A stretch of 64,000 bases of DNA, taken from contig OY294044.1 in the NCBI GenBank assembly GCA_958510825.1, forward strand, positions 97,884,426 to 97,948,425, in the 5' to 3' direction. The first letter of the stretch is position 1; each line of letters begins with the position of its first letter. A program made the position numbers and the translations under genes. The stretch is from Brachypterus glaber. Taxonomy: Eukaryota > Arthropoda > Insecta > Coleoptera > Kateretidae. Under the pieces are notes generated by a model. That model worked only from the letters and a program-made list of their open reading frames with translations, ran no database searches and was not told the origin of the DNA. This document shows, piece after piece, positions 11,520 to 20,861 of the stretch.

Positions 11520-11615
11520 TTAGTGGTGTCCCTTAAGGGTCAATGCTGGGGCCTTTACTTTTCCTTTTATTTACTGTTGGCCTAAGTTTATGGAAATTCC
11601 CTAATAAAAAAGAGA
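11520..11615 (+). pseudogene. LINE reverse-transcriptase relic (GVPxGSMLGPLLF)
   Basis: The frame from 11523 reads SGVP-stop-GSMLGPLLFLLFTVG, i.e. the conserved RT block GVPQGSxLGPLLF with the Gln codon CAA changed to TAA. Only about 30 residues survive. It lies just outside the foldback to its left. Confidence 0.65.
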
Positions 11616-11860
11616 CCTAAAAACTATATTTGAACGTACCAATTGAATGGCTTATTACTTTTAGCTTAAATAAAAGAAATTGCTTTATATTATTATATTA
11701 GCAAAAAATACCAACTAACATTTTTACCAAAATTAATAACCAATTAAATTTAAAAAGTGCCGTTTAGGTTAAGTTTAGTTTATTAGTTTATTATTGCATA
11801 AAAATAAGTTGAAAGTGTGAATTCGAATTAAATAAAAAATACTTTATGGGAAAGTACAAC

Positions 11861-11872
11861 AAGAGGTAAATA
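11861..11872 (+). repeat. Target-site duplication, left
   Basis: AAGAGGTAAATA, identical to 12661-12672, flanks the ribozyme palindrome. A 12-bp duplication indicates insertion as a discrete mobile unit, and the perfect match suggests a recent event. Confidence 0.8.
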
Positions 11873-11899
11873 TTTATTATTCCATCAATCTATTTTCTA

Positions 11900-11984
11900 A
11901 TCATCGTACAGAGTGATATTGGTAGACTGACAGTTTCGGGCTGCTGGCCCTCTTCAGTACCAAGAGTCAACTCTGCACGCTGAT
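11900..11984 (-). ncRNA. Type I hammerhead ribozyme, left arm
   Basis: Mirror image of the + strand ribozyme at 12501-12585, read on the minus strand, with the same CUGAAGA and GAAA core and the same helices. Predicted self-cleavage lies between 11925 (C17) and 11924. A minus-strand transcript would carry this copy as active and the right-arm copy as antisense. Confidence 0.8.
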
Positions 11985-12256
11985 TAAGAAAACGTTTTTA
12001 GACTTTACTCGCAAAAGGAATATAGCCATTAGATTGATGTAGACCTGTGCGCCATCTATTTCTAGATGTAGACAACTACTCATACCTCTCCTAATCTGGA
12101 GACTTTGAATGGTAGCAAGTTGAAGACTTGTGTGTCTCAAGCACATAGTACTACTAACGGGTGGTTAGACGTAAAATTAGTAAGGACAGAAATTTTTAAT
12201 TTTAAACAAAATTATAAAAATATTAATATATTATTCCATCAATCTATTTTCTAATA

Positions 12257-12610
12257 AATTAATATTTTTATAATTTTGTATAAAATTAAAAATTTCTGTC
12301 CTTACTAATTTTACGTCTAACCACCCGTTAGTGGTACTATGTGCTTGAGACACACAAGTCTTCAACTTGCTACCATTCAAAGTCTCCAGATTAGGAGAGG
12401 TATGAGTAGTTGTCTACATCTAGAAATAGATGGCGCACAGGTCTACATCAATCTAATGGCTATATTCCTTTTGCGAGTAAAGTCTAAAAACGTTTTCTTA
12501 ATCAGCGTGCAGAGTTGACTCTTGGTACTGAAGAGGGCCAGCAGCCCGAAACTGTCAGTCTACCAATATCACTCTGTACGATGATTAGAAAATAGATTGA
12601 TGGAATAATA
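12257..12610 (+). repeat. 354-bp ribozyme-bearing repeat unit
   Basis: The start of the unit, AATTAATATTTTTATAATTT, recurs at 12611. The unit ends with GATTGATGGAATAATA. The left arm carries one inverted unit preceded (in its own direction) by the last 25 or so bases of another. Thus both arms are cut from a tandem array, joined head to head at the centre. Confidence 0.75.
12501..12585 (+). ncRNA. Type I hammerhead ribozyme, right arm
   Basis: Self-cleaving RNA motif. Core CUGAAGA at 12528-12534 and GAAA at 12548-12551 match the invariant residues. Stem II is GGGC/GCCC (12535-12538, 12544-12547) with loop CAGCA. Stem III is ACU/AGU (12551-12553, 12557-12559) with loop GUC. C17 is 12560 with cleavage before 12561. 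Stem I is UUGGUA/UACCAA (12522-12527, 12561-12566), then an internal loop (UGACUC/UAUC), then a second helix CGUGCAGAGU/ACUCUGUACG with one G-U pair. An internal loop in stem I able to meet loop II is typical of natural, fast hammerheads. I expect it to cleave unless folding in the palindrome traps it. Confidence 0.87.
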
Positions 12611-12660
12611 AATTAATATTTTTATAATTTTGTTTAAAATTAAAAATTTCTGTCCTTACT

Positions 12661-12672
12661 AAGAGGTAAATA
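12661..12672 (+). repeat. Target-site duplication, right
   Basis: AAGAGGTAAATA, a perfect copy of 11861-11872. Confidence 0.8.
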
Positions 12673-14399
12673 ATAACAATTCTGGTTTAATATAACTATG
12701 TGTAACCAAAGAACTACAAAAAGTATTATGTCGCCATCTAGTCACGTAGTTTTTATTTAGTAACAAAACTAGGTAATTTGACTGATTGCATAAACTATAC
12801 ACATTACAGTACAGTGCACTGTAACTAATTTAATAAGTAAATGATCTTGAAAAATAGCTTTCTTAAAATCTTCACTGGATATCCTACAGTCTCAAGTTGA
12901 CAAACTTAAGTGCAGCTTATTGGTATAAAACTTATTAGGTTATTTAAATTAACTAATGACGTATATTACCAACACTCGGTAACGTTTGATTATTTTATTT
13001 TAAAAAGTTAAATTTTTAGAAAATTTCATTATATTTAACTACGCTTTATCAATTAAATTTAATTTTATCCAAAATCTGGTTTATATAATTATATTTTTTT
13101 ATATCATAAAAATAAAATTCTCCATTAGAAACACTAATTTAAATCAAAATAATATAAATAAAATCCCACGCCAGCGGAAAATTATTTAAATTAAAAATGA
13201 AATAAGTAAAAGTTAATTCTGCTTTGTAGTATTTTTCAATTTTAGACTGCATGTACAGATTTTATTGCCAAAAAAAAACTGTTACGTCATTTATTTTACT
13301 TTTAGTTCCTAAAAATAAAGAGAGTTTAGGGGCCATTCATTAATTACATCACGCACTAAGAGGGGGAGGGGGATAGCTGTAACGTAAGGAAGTGATAAAA
13401 AGGGATGGAAGTATCAACCCACCGCACTATGTGTCCGGGAGGCTTTTTTGCATACCAAAAGTCGATTTTTAGTTTTGTGATTTAGGGCAAGAAAACTATG
13501 ACATTATATTCTTTAGACTTTTCTCATCATTATTGACCATTTTTATAAATTTAATTTAATATACATGGTAGTTACATAATATTTTTAGGAACGATGCATG
13601 AAAATAAAAATTAGACGCTATTTGTCAGGTTATACAAAAATAGTGGGTCTGTGGACACACTGTACGTTATACAGATTGTACTGAGTAAACTACTACAAAA
13701 CATGTTTTTTATGTATAGAAATTAAAAAATAAAAATTCATATTTTTTAAGGTGGTTTAGGGCCATCAAATATGGAGGCCTAATTTTATCTTGTTTGCCAA
13801 TACTAATATTTGCTGGAATTTTTTTGCTTGAAGTTGCGTAATTTCAAATTTTATTGAAAAACGTTGAAAACAGTTTAATTTACTAACCTGTTATAATTTT
13901 TTCCCCCCGATCTTTGCGCAACATTTTCTAAAATATATTTTTCACACGTTTTTTTTTATGTTTTTTGGTAGTTTTCGCCATTTTTTGTTAACATAATAAA
14001 GCAGTCGAGGAAAAAATTTCTTGTATGCTTTAAATGTATGCTATTATAAATGGCACTCTACAGTATACATAAAAAAGCAAATATTTTTTTAACGAATACA
14101 TTTAATTAATTTGTAATAATTTAACCGCTATGTTCCAAATGACTTAACATTTTCAGTATATTAAAAATTAATTAAATTTTAATTGTCCCGTCTTTGATGG
14201 ACTAAAACAAGGGTAAATTGAAAGAGTGTCAAAAATGTCAAAAAAATAAATCTGTTTCTAAACTTCTGAAAAATGTATTTAAGCACTGGATTTTAAATCG
14301 TTCGTTAGGAAGTGACTTAATTTAATAGTATATTACGAAACGAGTTCACAAACCTAGTTTTTAGTATACGACAGTGAATATTTTTTAACGAGGCAATAT
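12673..14399. other. AT-rich stretch without recognised gene
   Basis: A GC-richer block at 13328-13440 beginning GGGGCCATTCATTAATTACA resembles MITE termini common in insects, but no matching second end was found. No coding sequence was supported. Confidence 0.4.
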
Positions 14400-14545
14400 G
14401 GAAAATAGTATATTCCGCAAAGAGTGCGTAAACCTAGTTTTTAGTGCACGAAAGTGCGTTTTTTTAGGATGCGCATCCAAGTAAAAAAAGCACTCGATGT
14501 AAACTGAAATGGTTTGCGTCGAGGTGCGTATACTATTTTTCCTAC
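14400..14545. repeat. Short dispersed repeat, TAGTATATTxCGC family, copy 1
   Basis: Shares TAGTATATT, CTAGTTTTTAGTGCACGAAA, AGTGC-TTTTTT and AAAAAGCACTCGATGT with 34667-34790. The ends TAGTATATTCCGC and GTGCGTATACTA are inverted, so it looks like a small TIR element. A partial third copy may start at 14332. Confidence 0.6.
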
Positions 14546-14869
14546 GACTCAACACCTAAACATCTACTTACTAGGAAATAGTTATTTTTGTATTAAGAGC
14601 GCAAATGACTGATTTCTGCTTTAGCGTGAAATTTGCTGATCGAGGCGTCTAGCCGAGATCAGCAATCTTGCGAATCCAGAAATCACATTTTGCGCTCGTA
14701 ATACAAACAACATTTTTTCTACGAACCAAAATAAATAAATAAATAAGTATATAAATTTCAGACATTAAATTTATAACCTTACAAGGTCGCAGCACAATTT
14801 TCTGCAAATCTGGTAGAAGTAAAATCCTCATCACTGTCACTCTCCATAATTTCTTCATGGCAACACATA

Positions 14870-14885
14870 TATAACACCAATATTG
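14870..14885 (+). repeat. LINE target-site duplication, left
   Basis: TATAACACCAATATTG, identical to 20468-20483, directly abuts the 3' tail of the LOA-like LINE. Confidence 0.92.
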
Positions 14886-14992
14886 GTTATGGTTATGGTT
14901 ATGGTTATTAGGGTGGAGGGTAGCTATCTACACGCACTTAGGCCACTTAGCTGGGCCCATTGTACTACCTCCCTTTGGTCGCAGCATTTAAT
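14886..14992 (-). other. LINE 3' UTR and (ATAACC)n tail
   Basis: About 80 bases follow the ORF2 stop and end in four ATAACC repeats (14886-14909, seen as GGTTAT on +). The 3' end of a LINE RNA is where its RT starts copying; the hexamer repeats probably arise by slippage at priming. There is no AATAAA signal, in keeping with LINEs that lack poly(A). Confidence 0.8.
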
Positions 14993-17900
14993 TTAACCTC
15001 TCAGCCATCCAATTCTTTGAATATATCTAAGAAGATGTCTGGGAGTGATGCTGCTTATACCGGCCATGTCGAGCCAGTACTCGTCTAGCATGGACCCTCT
15101 TATTAAGGCTAACGCTGGACAGTGACATAACACATGTTCCATTGTTTCCTCTTCCATGTAGCATCCTCTACAGATGGGGTCGACTGGCTTCCCCATGATG
15201 TTAAGATGCTTATTTAGTTTGCAGTGACCTGTTACGATGCTTGCAAACTGTCTTAGGTTATCCCTTTTTAGTTGCATACAAAAGCGTGCTGTCTTTTCAC
15301 ACGGAGTGGGAAGGGCTGCTCTTGCATGTTTACAATCGTTTCTCGTAATCCAATTACGGGTGTGTTTTATGTGAGTTTCTTGATTAATGAGAGCTGTTTT
15401 AAAAGCGACAGATACAGGGATTATGGGCTCTGGACCAATAGGTACAGAGCCTGAGCCTGCTCGTGCCAATCTATCAGCTTCTTCATTGCCTACATTTCCA
15501 TTATGCCCCTTTACCCATGAGAGTGTAACAGTATTAGAAACTGCCGCTTCCTCCAGGGATTGGTGACATTCCAAAACTAGCTTTGAAGTAATTTTGAAAG
15601 ACTTGATTGCTTGTATGGAAGCTTTGCTATCCGTAAGAATAGTTATTCTTCTATTACTGATTTCCCTTTCAGAAATAGCTCTCGCAGCATTTGTTATGCC
15701 TATTACCTCTGCCTGAAAGACCGAGGCATGCTTGCCAAGGGAAATGCTTATTTCTAACTCTAGATCTGGGCAGAAAACTCCTGCACCTGATCCTTCAGTT
15801 GTCTTTGAACCATCAGTGTACATGACAATGTCAGGTACGCTGTCAGTTTCTTCTTTAGTGGAAGCATAAGCTTGGTATGATCTATTAAAGATATACCTGG
15901 GAGCAACTAGATCGGTCTGAGATTCAAGAATGGGAGCTTGTGACACAAACCGTTCAAGAATAGACTCATGTCCAGTACGCGTTCCTCTTGCATTCCACGT
16001 ACTATTTGCTTTCAGCCTAAGCGCTGTCTTTGCGGCCTCACCCTCAACAAAAATATTAAGGGGAGGAATACAAAGCAGAGTCTCTAAAGCTGCAGTTGGA
16101 GTTGATCGCATTGCACCGGTTATACTCATAAGAGCTAGTCTTTGAATATGATTTAGTTGCGTTCTTGCTGTAGTCAGTTGGGTTCTGGGCCACCATACAA
16201 CTGAGCCATATGTTAGCATAGGCCTTATGACAGCGGTGTACAGCCAAAGGGTGATCCTGGGAGACAAACCCCAAGATCTGCCCAGTGCTCTACGACACTG
16301 CCAAAAAGCTATGCATGCTTTTTCTGTTTTTTGCTTAAGGTGTGGTCCCCAACACAGTTTGCTGTCAAGAAGAATTCCCAGATACTTTACTTCTTTAGAA
16401 AAGCTGAGTTGTTTTCCGAAAAGAAATGGGACTTTGAGGTTTCCCAGTTTCCTTTTCTTAGTGAACAGGACCATCTCAGTCTTGGCTGGGTTAACCGAGA
16501 GAGAGTGATCATCACACCATTTCTGTAGAATATTGAGTGCGCGCTGAATGAGATCGCACAGCACGCTCTCAAAATTCCCTGTAAGTAGTATGACTATGTC
16601 GTCTGCATATCCTATTGTGTAGAAAGAATTATCGTTAAGGAGTGTTAATAGGCTGTCCACTACAAGGTTCCAAAGGAGAGGAGAAAGAACTCCACCTTGT
16701 GGGCAGCCTCTTGTTACAACTCCTCTTGTGATTAATCCCCCTATGTTTAGTTGAACTGCTCTCCATTCAAGCATGTGTTGTATCCACTCAATGAGTGTGG
16801 GTGATACACCATGTCTTTGTAGGGCAGTTTTAATGCTTTTAAAAGACGCTTTGTCAAACGCTCCTTCAACGTCGATAAACACAGAAAGTGTCGATGCTTT
16901 CAGTCCCAGGGATTTCTCGATTTGGGAAATTACAGCTCGGAGAGCTGATTCCGTCGATCTGCCAGGGATGTAGGCGTGTTGATTTGGGTGTAGTTTAACT
17001 CTAGAGAGTGCACCATCCCGAATTTCTTTGTCAACCAGTTTTTCTAACGTTTTTAAAAGAAAAGACGTCAGGCTAATTGGTCGGTAGGATTTAGCTAGTG
17101 AGTAGTCTTTCCTTCCAGGCTTAGGAATAAAGGTTACTTTAACTTCTCTCCATGCTTTCGGAATGTATTTGAAAGCTATACATGCCTGAAAAATGTGTTT
17201 TAGTGGACTGGAGATTATATCCAGGCCCCACTGCAAAAGCGCTGGGAATACTCCGTCCAATCCTGGAGATTTAAAGGGAGAAAAAGTCCCAATGGCCCAT
17301 TTTATGCGTTTCTCGTCAACCAGTTTGGAGGCCACTTTCCAGTCCTCTTTACTTGGAGGTGGAAGCGTATGTGGATGCCATTCCTGATTGGGAGTAATAA
17401 CACATCCTGGGAAATGAGTTTCTAGGAGTATTGTAGAGGTACTTTGAAGGTCATCTGTATATGAGCCATCATTCCTTTTAATACTACCTAGTTTCTGTGA
17501 TGAATCCTTGGAAAGGACTTTCTTTAGTCGGGCGGCGACCGTGGTAGATTCTATACTGCCACAAAAGTCCCTCCAAGCTCTCCTTTGATTTTCGCGAATT
17601 AATTTTTTGTATTCTTTTCGGTGCTCTGAATAAGCGGTCCAATCAGAATCCAACCGTGATCTCTTCGCCTTATTAAACAATTTTCTTGTTTCATTTTTCA
17701 GCTTTTGAAGTTTAGCACACCACCAGGGGTTAGTCAACTTCCTGTTTGCTGGAATTTTAATGGGACAAGAGTCCTCATATGAGTTAACGAGAGACCTTTG
17801 AAGATTATGTACATATTCTTCAATGTCGTTCGTTGAGTTAAAAACATTAGGGGGCTCCTTGACTCTGTTTTTCAGATGACTAATGAAAGCCTCCCTGTCT

Positions 17901-18622
17901 GTTTTCTTGGGGTTTCGATAGGCTTTTAACTCAGCTCTATCCAGATTTAACCTAAAGCGAATCCATCTGTGGTCCGAAAAGGAGGCCTCTGATGATACAC
18001 GCCAGTCAGTTATTTGTTTTGAGATATCAGAAGTGGCCAGTGTAATGTCAATTACAGTCTGACCCCGGCGTGTTACGAATGTAGGTTCGCATCCACGATT
18101 TAATATCTCTAGGTTTGTGCCAGATAGAAACTCTAGCATTACTTTGCCTCTTCCGTCGATGTTTTTGTTGCCCCACACAATGTGATGAGAGTTACTGTCA
18201 CATCCAACTATAAGGCTTTTTTTCTCCCGTTGGCAAAAGTTTATCAGGTTGGCAAGTTCCTCTGATGGAGGTTGCGTACCTGTATCTTGTGGGAGGTATG
18301 CCGATGCTATAAAAAGTTCTTCTTGGTTACCCTTTACACTATAGTTCATTCTCACAGTTGTTAGGTCAGCTGTGCTGAACTGAGTTACTAGAGTAGCTTC
18401 ATATTGCTTAGGTATGTATATACACGTCCTAGGCTTTTGAATATAGCTATTTACAAAAATAGTCCCTTTTAAGCTGCCGAAGCCGGAAACTTTCGATTTC
18501 ACAATCCAGGGTTCTTGGATTAGTGTTATTGTGTCCGCATTACTGTCCAGGTGACGGCAGATGGTAGCTACCGCCGCCCGGCAGTGTTGCAAGTTAATTT
18601 GTATAATCTCAAGTCCAGACAT
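14993..18622 (-). CDS. LINE ORF2 polyprotein: endonuclease, reverse transcriptase, RNase H
   Basis: 1209 residues. An N-terminal AP-like endonuclease (about 1-225) nicks target DNA: motifs IQIN (N10), LIQEPW (E37), GCDSNSHH (D142) and SFSDHRW (D217, H218). The reverse transcriptase (about 440-760) has KSPGLDG, SYRPISL, FIDVEGAFD (D584), RGCPQGGVLSPLLWNL and the catalytic YADD (672-675). RNase H (about 931-1055) shows YTDGS (D937), AEV (E972), TDSK (D998), KGHNGN (H1040) and NEEAD (D1050). A C-terminal CRGC..H..CHC zinc-finger-like motif (C1151, C1154, H1163, C1166/C1168) closes the protein. All catalytic residues are intact with no stop. The ATG lies 35 bases after ORF1 in a different frame, so translation probably reinitiates or starts internally. 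Confidence 0.95.
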   Translation of the reverse strand: MSGLEIIQINLQHCRAAVATICRHLDSNADTITLIQEPWIVKSKVSGFGSLKGTIFVNSYIQKPRTCIYIPKQYEATLVTQFSTADLTTVRMNYSVKGNQEELFIASAYLPQDTGTQPPSEELANLINFCQREKKSLIVGCDSNSHHIVWGNKNIDGRGKVMLEFLSGTNLEILNRGCEPTFVTRRGQTVIDITLATSDISKQITDWRVSSEASFSDHRWIRFRLNLDRAELKAYRNPKKTDREAFISHLKNRVKEPPNVFNSTNDIEEYVHNLQRSLVNSYEDSCPIKIPANRKLTNPWWCAKLQKLKNETRKLFNKAKRSRLDSDWTAYSEHRKEYKKLIRENQRRAWRDFCGSIESTTVAARLKKVLSKDSSQKLGSIKRNDGSYTDDLQSTSTILLETHFPGCVITPNQEWHPHTLPPPSKEDWKVASKLVDEKRIKWAIGTFSPFKSPGLDGVFPALLQWGLDIISSPLKHIFQACIAFKYIPKAWREVKVTFIPKPGRKDYSLAKSYRPISLTSFLLKTLEKLVDKEIRDGALSRVKLHPNQHAYIPGRSTESALRAVISQIEKSLGLKASTLSVFIDVEGAFDKASFKSIKTALQRHGVSPTLIEWIQHMLEWRAVQLNIGGLITRGVVTRGCPQGGVLSPLLWNLVVDSLLTLLNDNSFYTIGYADDIVILLTGNFESVLCDLIQRALNILQKWCDDHSLSVNPAKTEMVLFTKKRKLGNLKVPFLFGKQLSFSKEVKYLGILLDSKLCWGPHLKQKTEKACIAFWQCRRALGRSWGLSPRITLWLYTAVIRPMLTYGSVVWWPRTQLTTARTQLNHIQRLALMSITGAMRSTPTAALETLLCIPPLNIFVEGEAAKTALRLKANSTWNARGTRTGHESILERFVSQAPILESQTDLVAPRYIFNRSYQAYASTKEETDSVPDIVMYTDGSKTTEGSGAGVFCPDLELEISISLGKHASVFQAEVIGITNAARAISEREISNRRITILTDSKASIQAIKSFKITSKLVLECHQSLEEAAVSNTVTLSWVKGHNGNVGNEEADRLARAGSGSVPIGPEPIIPVSVAFKTALINQETHIKHTRNWITRNDCKHARAALPTPCEKTARFCMQLKRDNLRQFASIVTGHCKLNKHLNIMGKPVDPICRGCYMEEETMEHVLCHCPALALIRGSMLDEYWLDMAGISSITPRHLLRYIQRIGWLRG

Positions 18623-18657
18623 TGGGAATGACTATTTGGTGAGTTGAGATCCCAACA

Positions 18658-19881
18658 TCAACAGACCCCCTTATTGCTTGGAGGGCCGTCCTTGGCGATG
18701 GGGTCAGTGGATTCAGAGGTGAAGACTTCTTCAACCTCCATATCCCCCAGTGCCCCGCCTGATGTTGAAGCCTCACCCTCACCAGCCACTTCCTGAGGTT
18801 GGGCTTTTGTTAATTTAACAGTAAGGTAGGAAAATAGATATTTTACCTTACCTCCCCTACTGGTTATGGCTTGTGCGTCTTCCTCAGATATGCCGAAGAC
18901 AATAAGTTGACCTTTAGGGTCCTTCTTGACTTCCCTGTGGAAGACGCACCATTTTTTAACATTGGCCCATGTATTTAGACCTTCAAGGCGCAACTTGACC
19001 TTCTCCAGACCATCGTCATCGTTCGAGATCCAGATGGAGGCCTTTGTCAGCCTTGGAAGCTCGTCTTGAGGGACCACTGCTAGATTAGCTCCTTCCCATA
19101 AATCTCCCAGTCTGGGCACAGCGCCCTTAAGCCACGTGAGGGTACCGGAGTCCTCACACGTGATCCTCAGGATTTCGCCAGTGTGCTTCATACTGGAGAT
19201 TTGTGGGGGTGCTTTATTTTTAGCGGACAGAATTTCGTCCACTTGTTTTGTTAACCCTTTGACAACCAGGTCATACTGGGAGCTGGTTAGCTTACCCAGT
19301 TGGCTCTGCTTGTCAATGATGGCCACTTTCAGGTGCTTGGCAGCAGCCTGAGAGTAACCACTTGGGTTGATAGTAGGCCTATTAATGGATTTTTGCTTCT
19401 TCTTCTGCAATGCAGGAGAGGGGCTCGATCCATCTGACCTTATTCTTTTTGTGGCAGGAGTTCTTTCTCCAGCACTTCCACCTTTCGGTTTTAGCCCTGG
19501 TTTGGACCTACCTGCCGTATTTGCAGAAGATGACCCTGAGGGCTGCTGGCTAGACCCAGAGGTTTTTGAGGTGGCTTCTTGAGCCAGCCTCGCCTTCCTT
19601 CTGCGTTTCGCCTCAGCTCCACAGACTCTCTTCTTTTTAGGCTTCTCACTCGAACCGGGTGGAATGTTTCCAGTCCCAGTACCTGAGCTTGAAGCCTTGG
19701 GTTCCTCGGTGTTAGGTCGAACAATGTCCGTAGTCCCAACACTCGGGGGTTTTGGGTTTCCATCCAACAGGTTGCCTTTTGGCGTGCCTGTTGAAGGGCT
19801 GATGGGTTTGGTCCCACTTAGGTCATCTGACGACGGTCCTAAGTGGGATTGTGGGTTTTCAGGTTTTTTGTTAGATTCCAT
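18658..19881 (-). CDS. LINE ORF1 protein, DUF4780-like RNA-binding candidate
   Basis: 407 residues. Residues about 1-175 are low-complexity, Pro/Ser/Thr/Gly rich, with basic clusters (EKPKKKRVCG, AKRRRKAR, KKKQKS) that could bind RNA or serve as nuclear signals. Residues about 180-365 form a conserved-looking globular domain (VAIIDKQ, GEILRITCEDSGTLTWLKGA, ASIWISND, WCVFHREVKKD) that I recognise as DUF4780-like, a domain seen in ORF1 proteins of insect LINEs. The tail is acidic (GDMEVEEVF). No CCHC knuckles are visible. As ORF1 it should coat LINE RNA in the ribonucleoprotein. The start is the first ATG after the 5' UTR. The family name is from memory of the domain's look and was not searched. 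Confidence 0.82.
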   Translation of the reverse strand: MESNKKPENPQSHLGPSSDDLSGTKPISPSTGTPKGNLLDGNPKPPSVGTTDIVRPNTEEPKASSSGTGTGNIPPGSSEKPKKKRVCGAEAKRRRKARLAQEATSKTSGSSQQPSGSSSANTAGRSKPGLKPKGGSAGERTPATKRIRSDGSSPSPALQKKKQKSINRPTINPSGYSQAAAKHLKVAIIDKQSQLGKLTSSQYDLVVKGLTKQVDEILSAKNKAPPQISSMKHTGEILRITCEDSGTLTWLKGAVPRLGDLWEGANLAVVPQDELPRLTKASIWISNDDDGLEKVKLRLEGLNTWANVKKWCVFHREVKKDPKGQLIVFGISEEDAQAITSRGGKVKYLFSYLTVKLTKAQPQEVAGEGEASTSGGALGDMEVEEVFTSESTDPIAKDGPPSNKGVC

Positions 19882-20467
19882 GAACTAGTATATTGATTTC
19901 ATCCTTTTGGCTCCTCACCCTCCTCGGAGTCCTCACATCTGGGGACGTCATGTCACAACTGACACGATCGCCAAGGCTACCAAGAGGATATAGCCTCCAG
20001 GAAGGTGTTGCACATGAGAAGGTTGCGAGTCAGTCCTGAGATGACTCGGCCCCCTATGTGCCCCCTCCTCCCCAAGAGACTCACCCTGGTGACCCTCTGA
20101 CGGGACATCGCAGCCGATTGACCGAAATTGGGTTAGACTCCGGCCTCCCGTTTAGCTTCGTTCTAGGCCAAAGTGGTGTGTTGCTATTCGCTCAACCACC
20201 AGGACACTGTCACTCCACGACACGGGTATCCACGCACGGCACAAACACGTGGGGCTTGCTCGCAATGCACAACCCTCATTCATCCGCATTCTATGCAGTA
20301 GGGCCGACACGTGGGTTTTTAGGCCCAGGTCAGCCGGTCATCCCGCATTACTTGGATGAAATATTGGATCACACACTCTCCAACTCTGCAAAACCAAAGA
20401 GTGGAGATTTCTCCCCACTTTGGATTACGGATTTATCTATAGAAGAGATAGACCCAGTACCCGTGGG
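19882..20467 (-). promoter_or_regulatory. LINE 5' UTR with presumed internal promoter
   Basis: 586 bases between the upstream target duplication and the ORF1 ATG, G+C rich compared with the flanks. Full-length LINEs carry an internal Pol II promoter in this region so that the transcript starts at base 1 (minus strand 20467). I did not identify a specific initiator. An antisense frame of 146 codons (20058-20498) crosses the target duplication and is taken as chance. Confidence 0.6.
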
Positions 20468-20483
20468 TATAACACCAATATTG
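20468..20483 (+). repeat. LINE target-site duplication, right
   Basis: TATAACACCAATATTG, a perfect copy of 14870-14885, marks the 5' end of the insertion. Confidence 0.92.
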
Positions 20484-20744
20484 AGCACACGAAATTGAGA
20501 TTTGATTCAAAATAAATAATAATTTTATATTAAAAAAATGGCGGGAACACAACATCTTGTAGCATATACTTGACAGCTATTTTACGACTGATATGCCGGT
20601 TGCCTAAGCTCTAGCTCGCAAAATTCAATTTTGCGCTTGCTGTCATGGTAACGAGCAGAAAAGTAAAATGCTGAGAAATAGGTTATTTTGCGATCTGAAA
20701 ACTTCATTTGTTTTTGTAGAATTGTTAACTTTTCTATTAGATTG

Positions 20745-20835
20745 TAGAAAAACTATTGTTGCCTATGACAACGGATGGGAAGTGACGATCAGCTGATTTT
20801 ACATATCTGCTGTCAGAAAATTAGTAAAAGTCATT
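20745..20835. repeat. Dispersed repeat with ATCAGCTGATTTTACATATC
   Basis: Matches the inverted segment at 34848-34935 (GACAGCAGATATGTAAAATC, GTTGCTATAGGCAAC). Both lie near copies of the TAGTATATTxCGC repeat, so the two blocks probably belong to one larger MITE, interrupted here by the LINE insertion between 14.9 and 20.5 kb. Confidence 0.5.
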
Positions 20836-20837
20836 AT

Positions 20838-20856
20838 TATTATTATTATTATTATA
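20838..20856 (+). repeat. (TTA)n microsatellite
   Basis: Six to seven TTA units at the left border of dispersed repeat family R1 copy 2. Confidence 0.7.
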
Positions 20857-20861
20857 TACTA

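Larger units (their letters stand above)
11873..12660. mobile_element. 788-bp palindromic retroelement with a hammerhead ribozyme in each arm
   Basis: The two arms (11872-12242 and 12243-12613, centre 12242/12243) are reverse complements with very few mismatches; the ones I noticed are the A/C difference in CATAGTACTAC and the AAAC/GTAT difference near the centre. The right arm is a 354-bp unit (12257-12610) followed by a 50-base restart of the same unit (12611-12660), so units are tandem as well as inverted. Each arm holds one hammerhead ribozyme in opposite orientation. No coding sequence is present. Inverted or tandem terminal repeats with hammerheads are known in Penelope-like elements, and tandem ribozyme-bearing non-coding units in retrozymes. 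I infer a non-autonomous relative of one of these. Confidence 0.8.
14886..20467 (-). mobile_element. Full-length LOA-like non-LTR retrotransposon (5.58 kb)
   Basis: A complete LINE on the minus strand: 5' UTR, ORF1, ORF2, short 3' UTR and an (ATAACC)4-type simple-repeat tail instead of poly(A), bounded by a perfect 16-bp target duplication. Both ORFs are open and full length. Base composition is clearly richer in G+C than the flanks. The gene order, the RNase H domain after the RT, the DUF4780-like ORF1 and the simple-repeat tail fit the LOA/I group of insect LINEs; clade placement needs a phylogeny. The unmutated duplication and frames imply a young, possibly active copy. Confidence 0.92.

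Noticed and set aside
18000..18015. CTGATGA in the LINE as a hammerhead core
   Set aside because: Lies in ORF2 coding sequence with no matching GAAA or helices.
20058..20498. 146-codon open frame on + strand
   Set aside because: It is antisense to the LINE 5' UTR and crosses the target duplication, so it did not exist before insertion; no domain was recognised.
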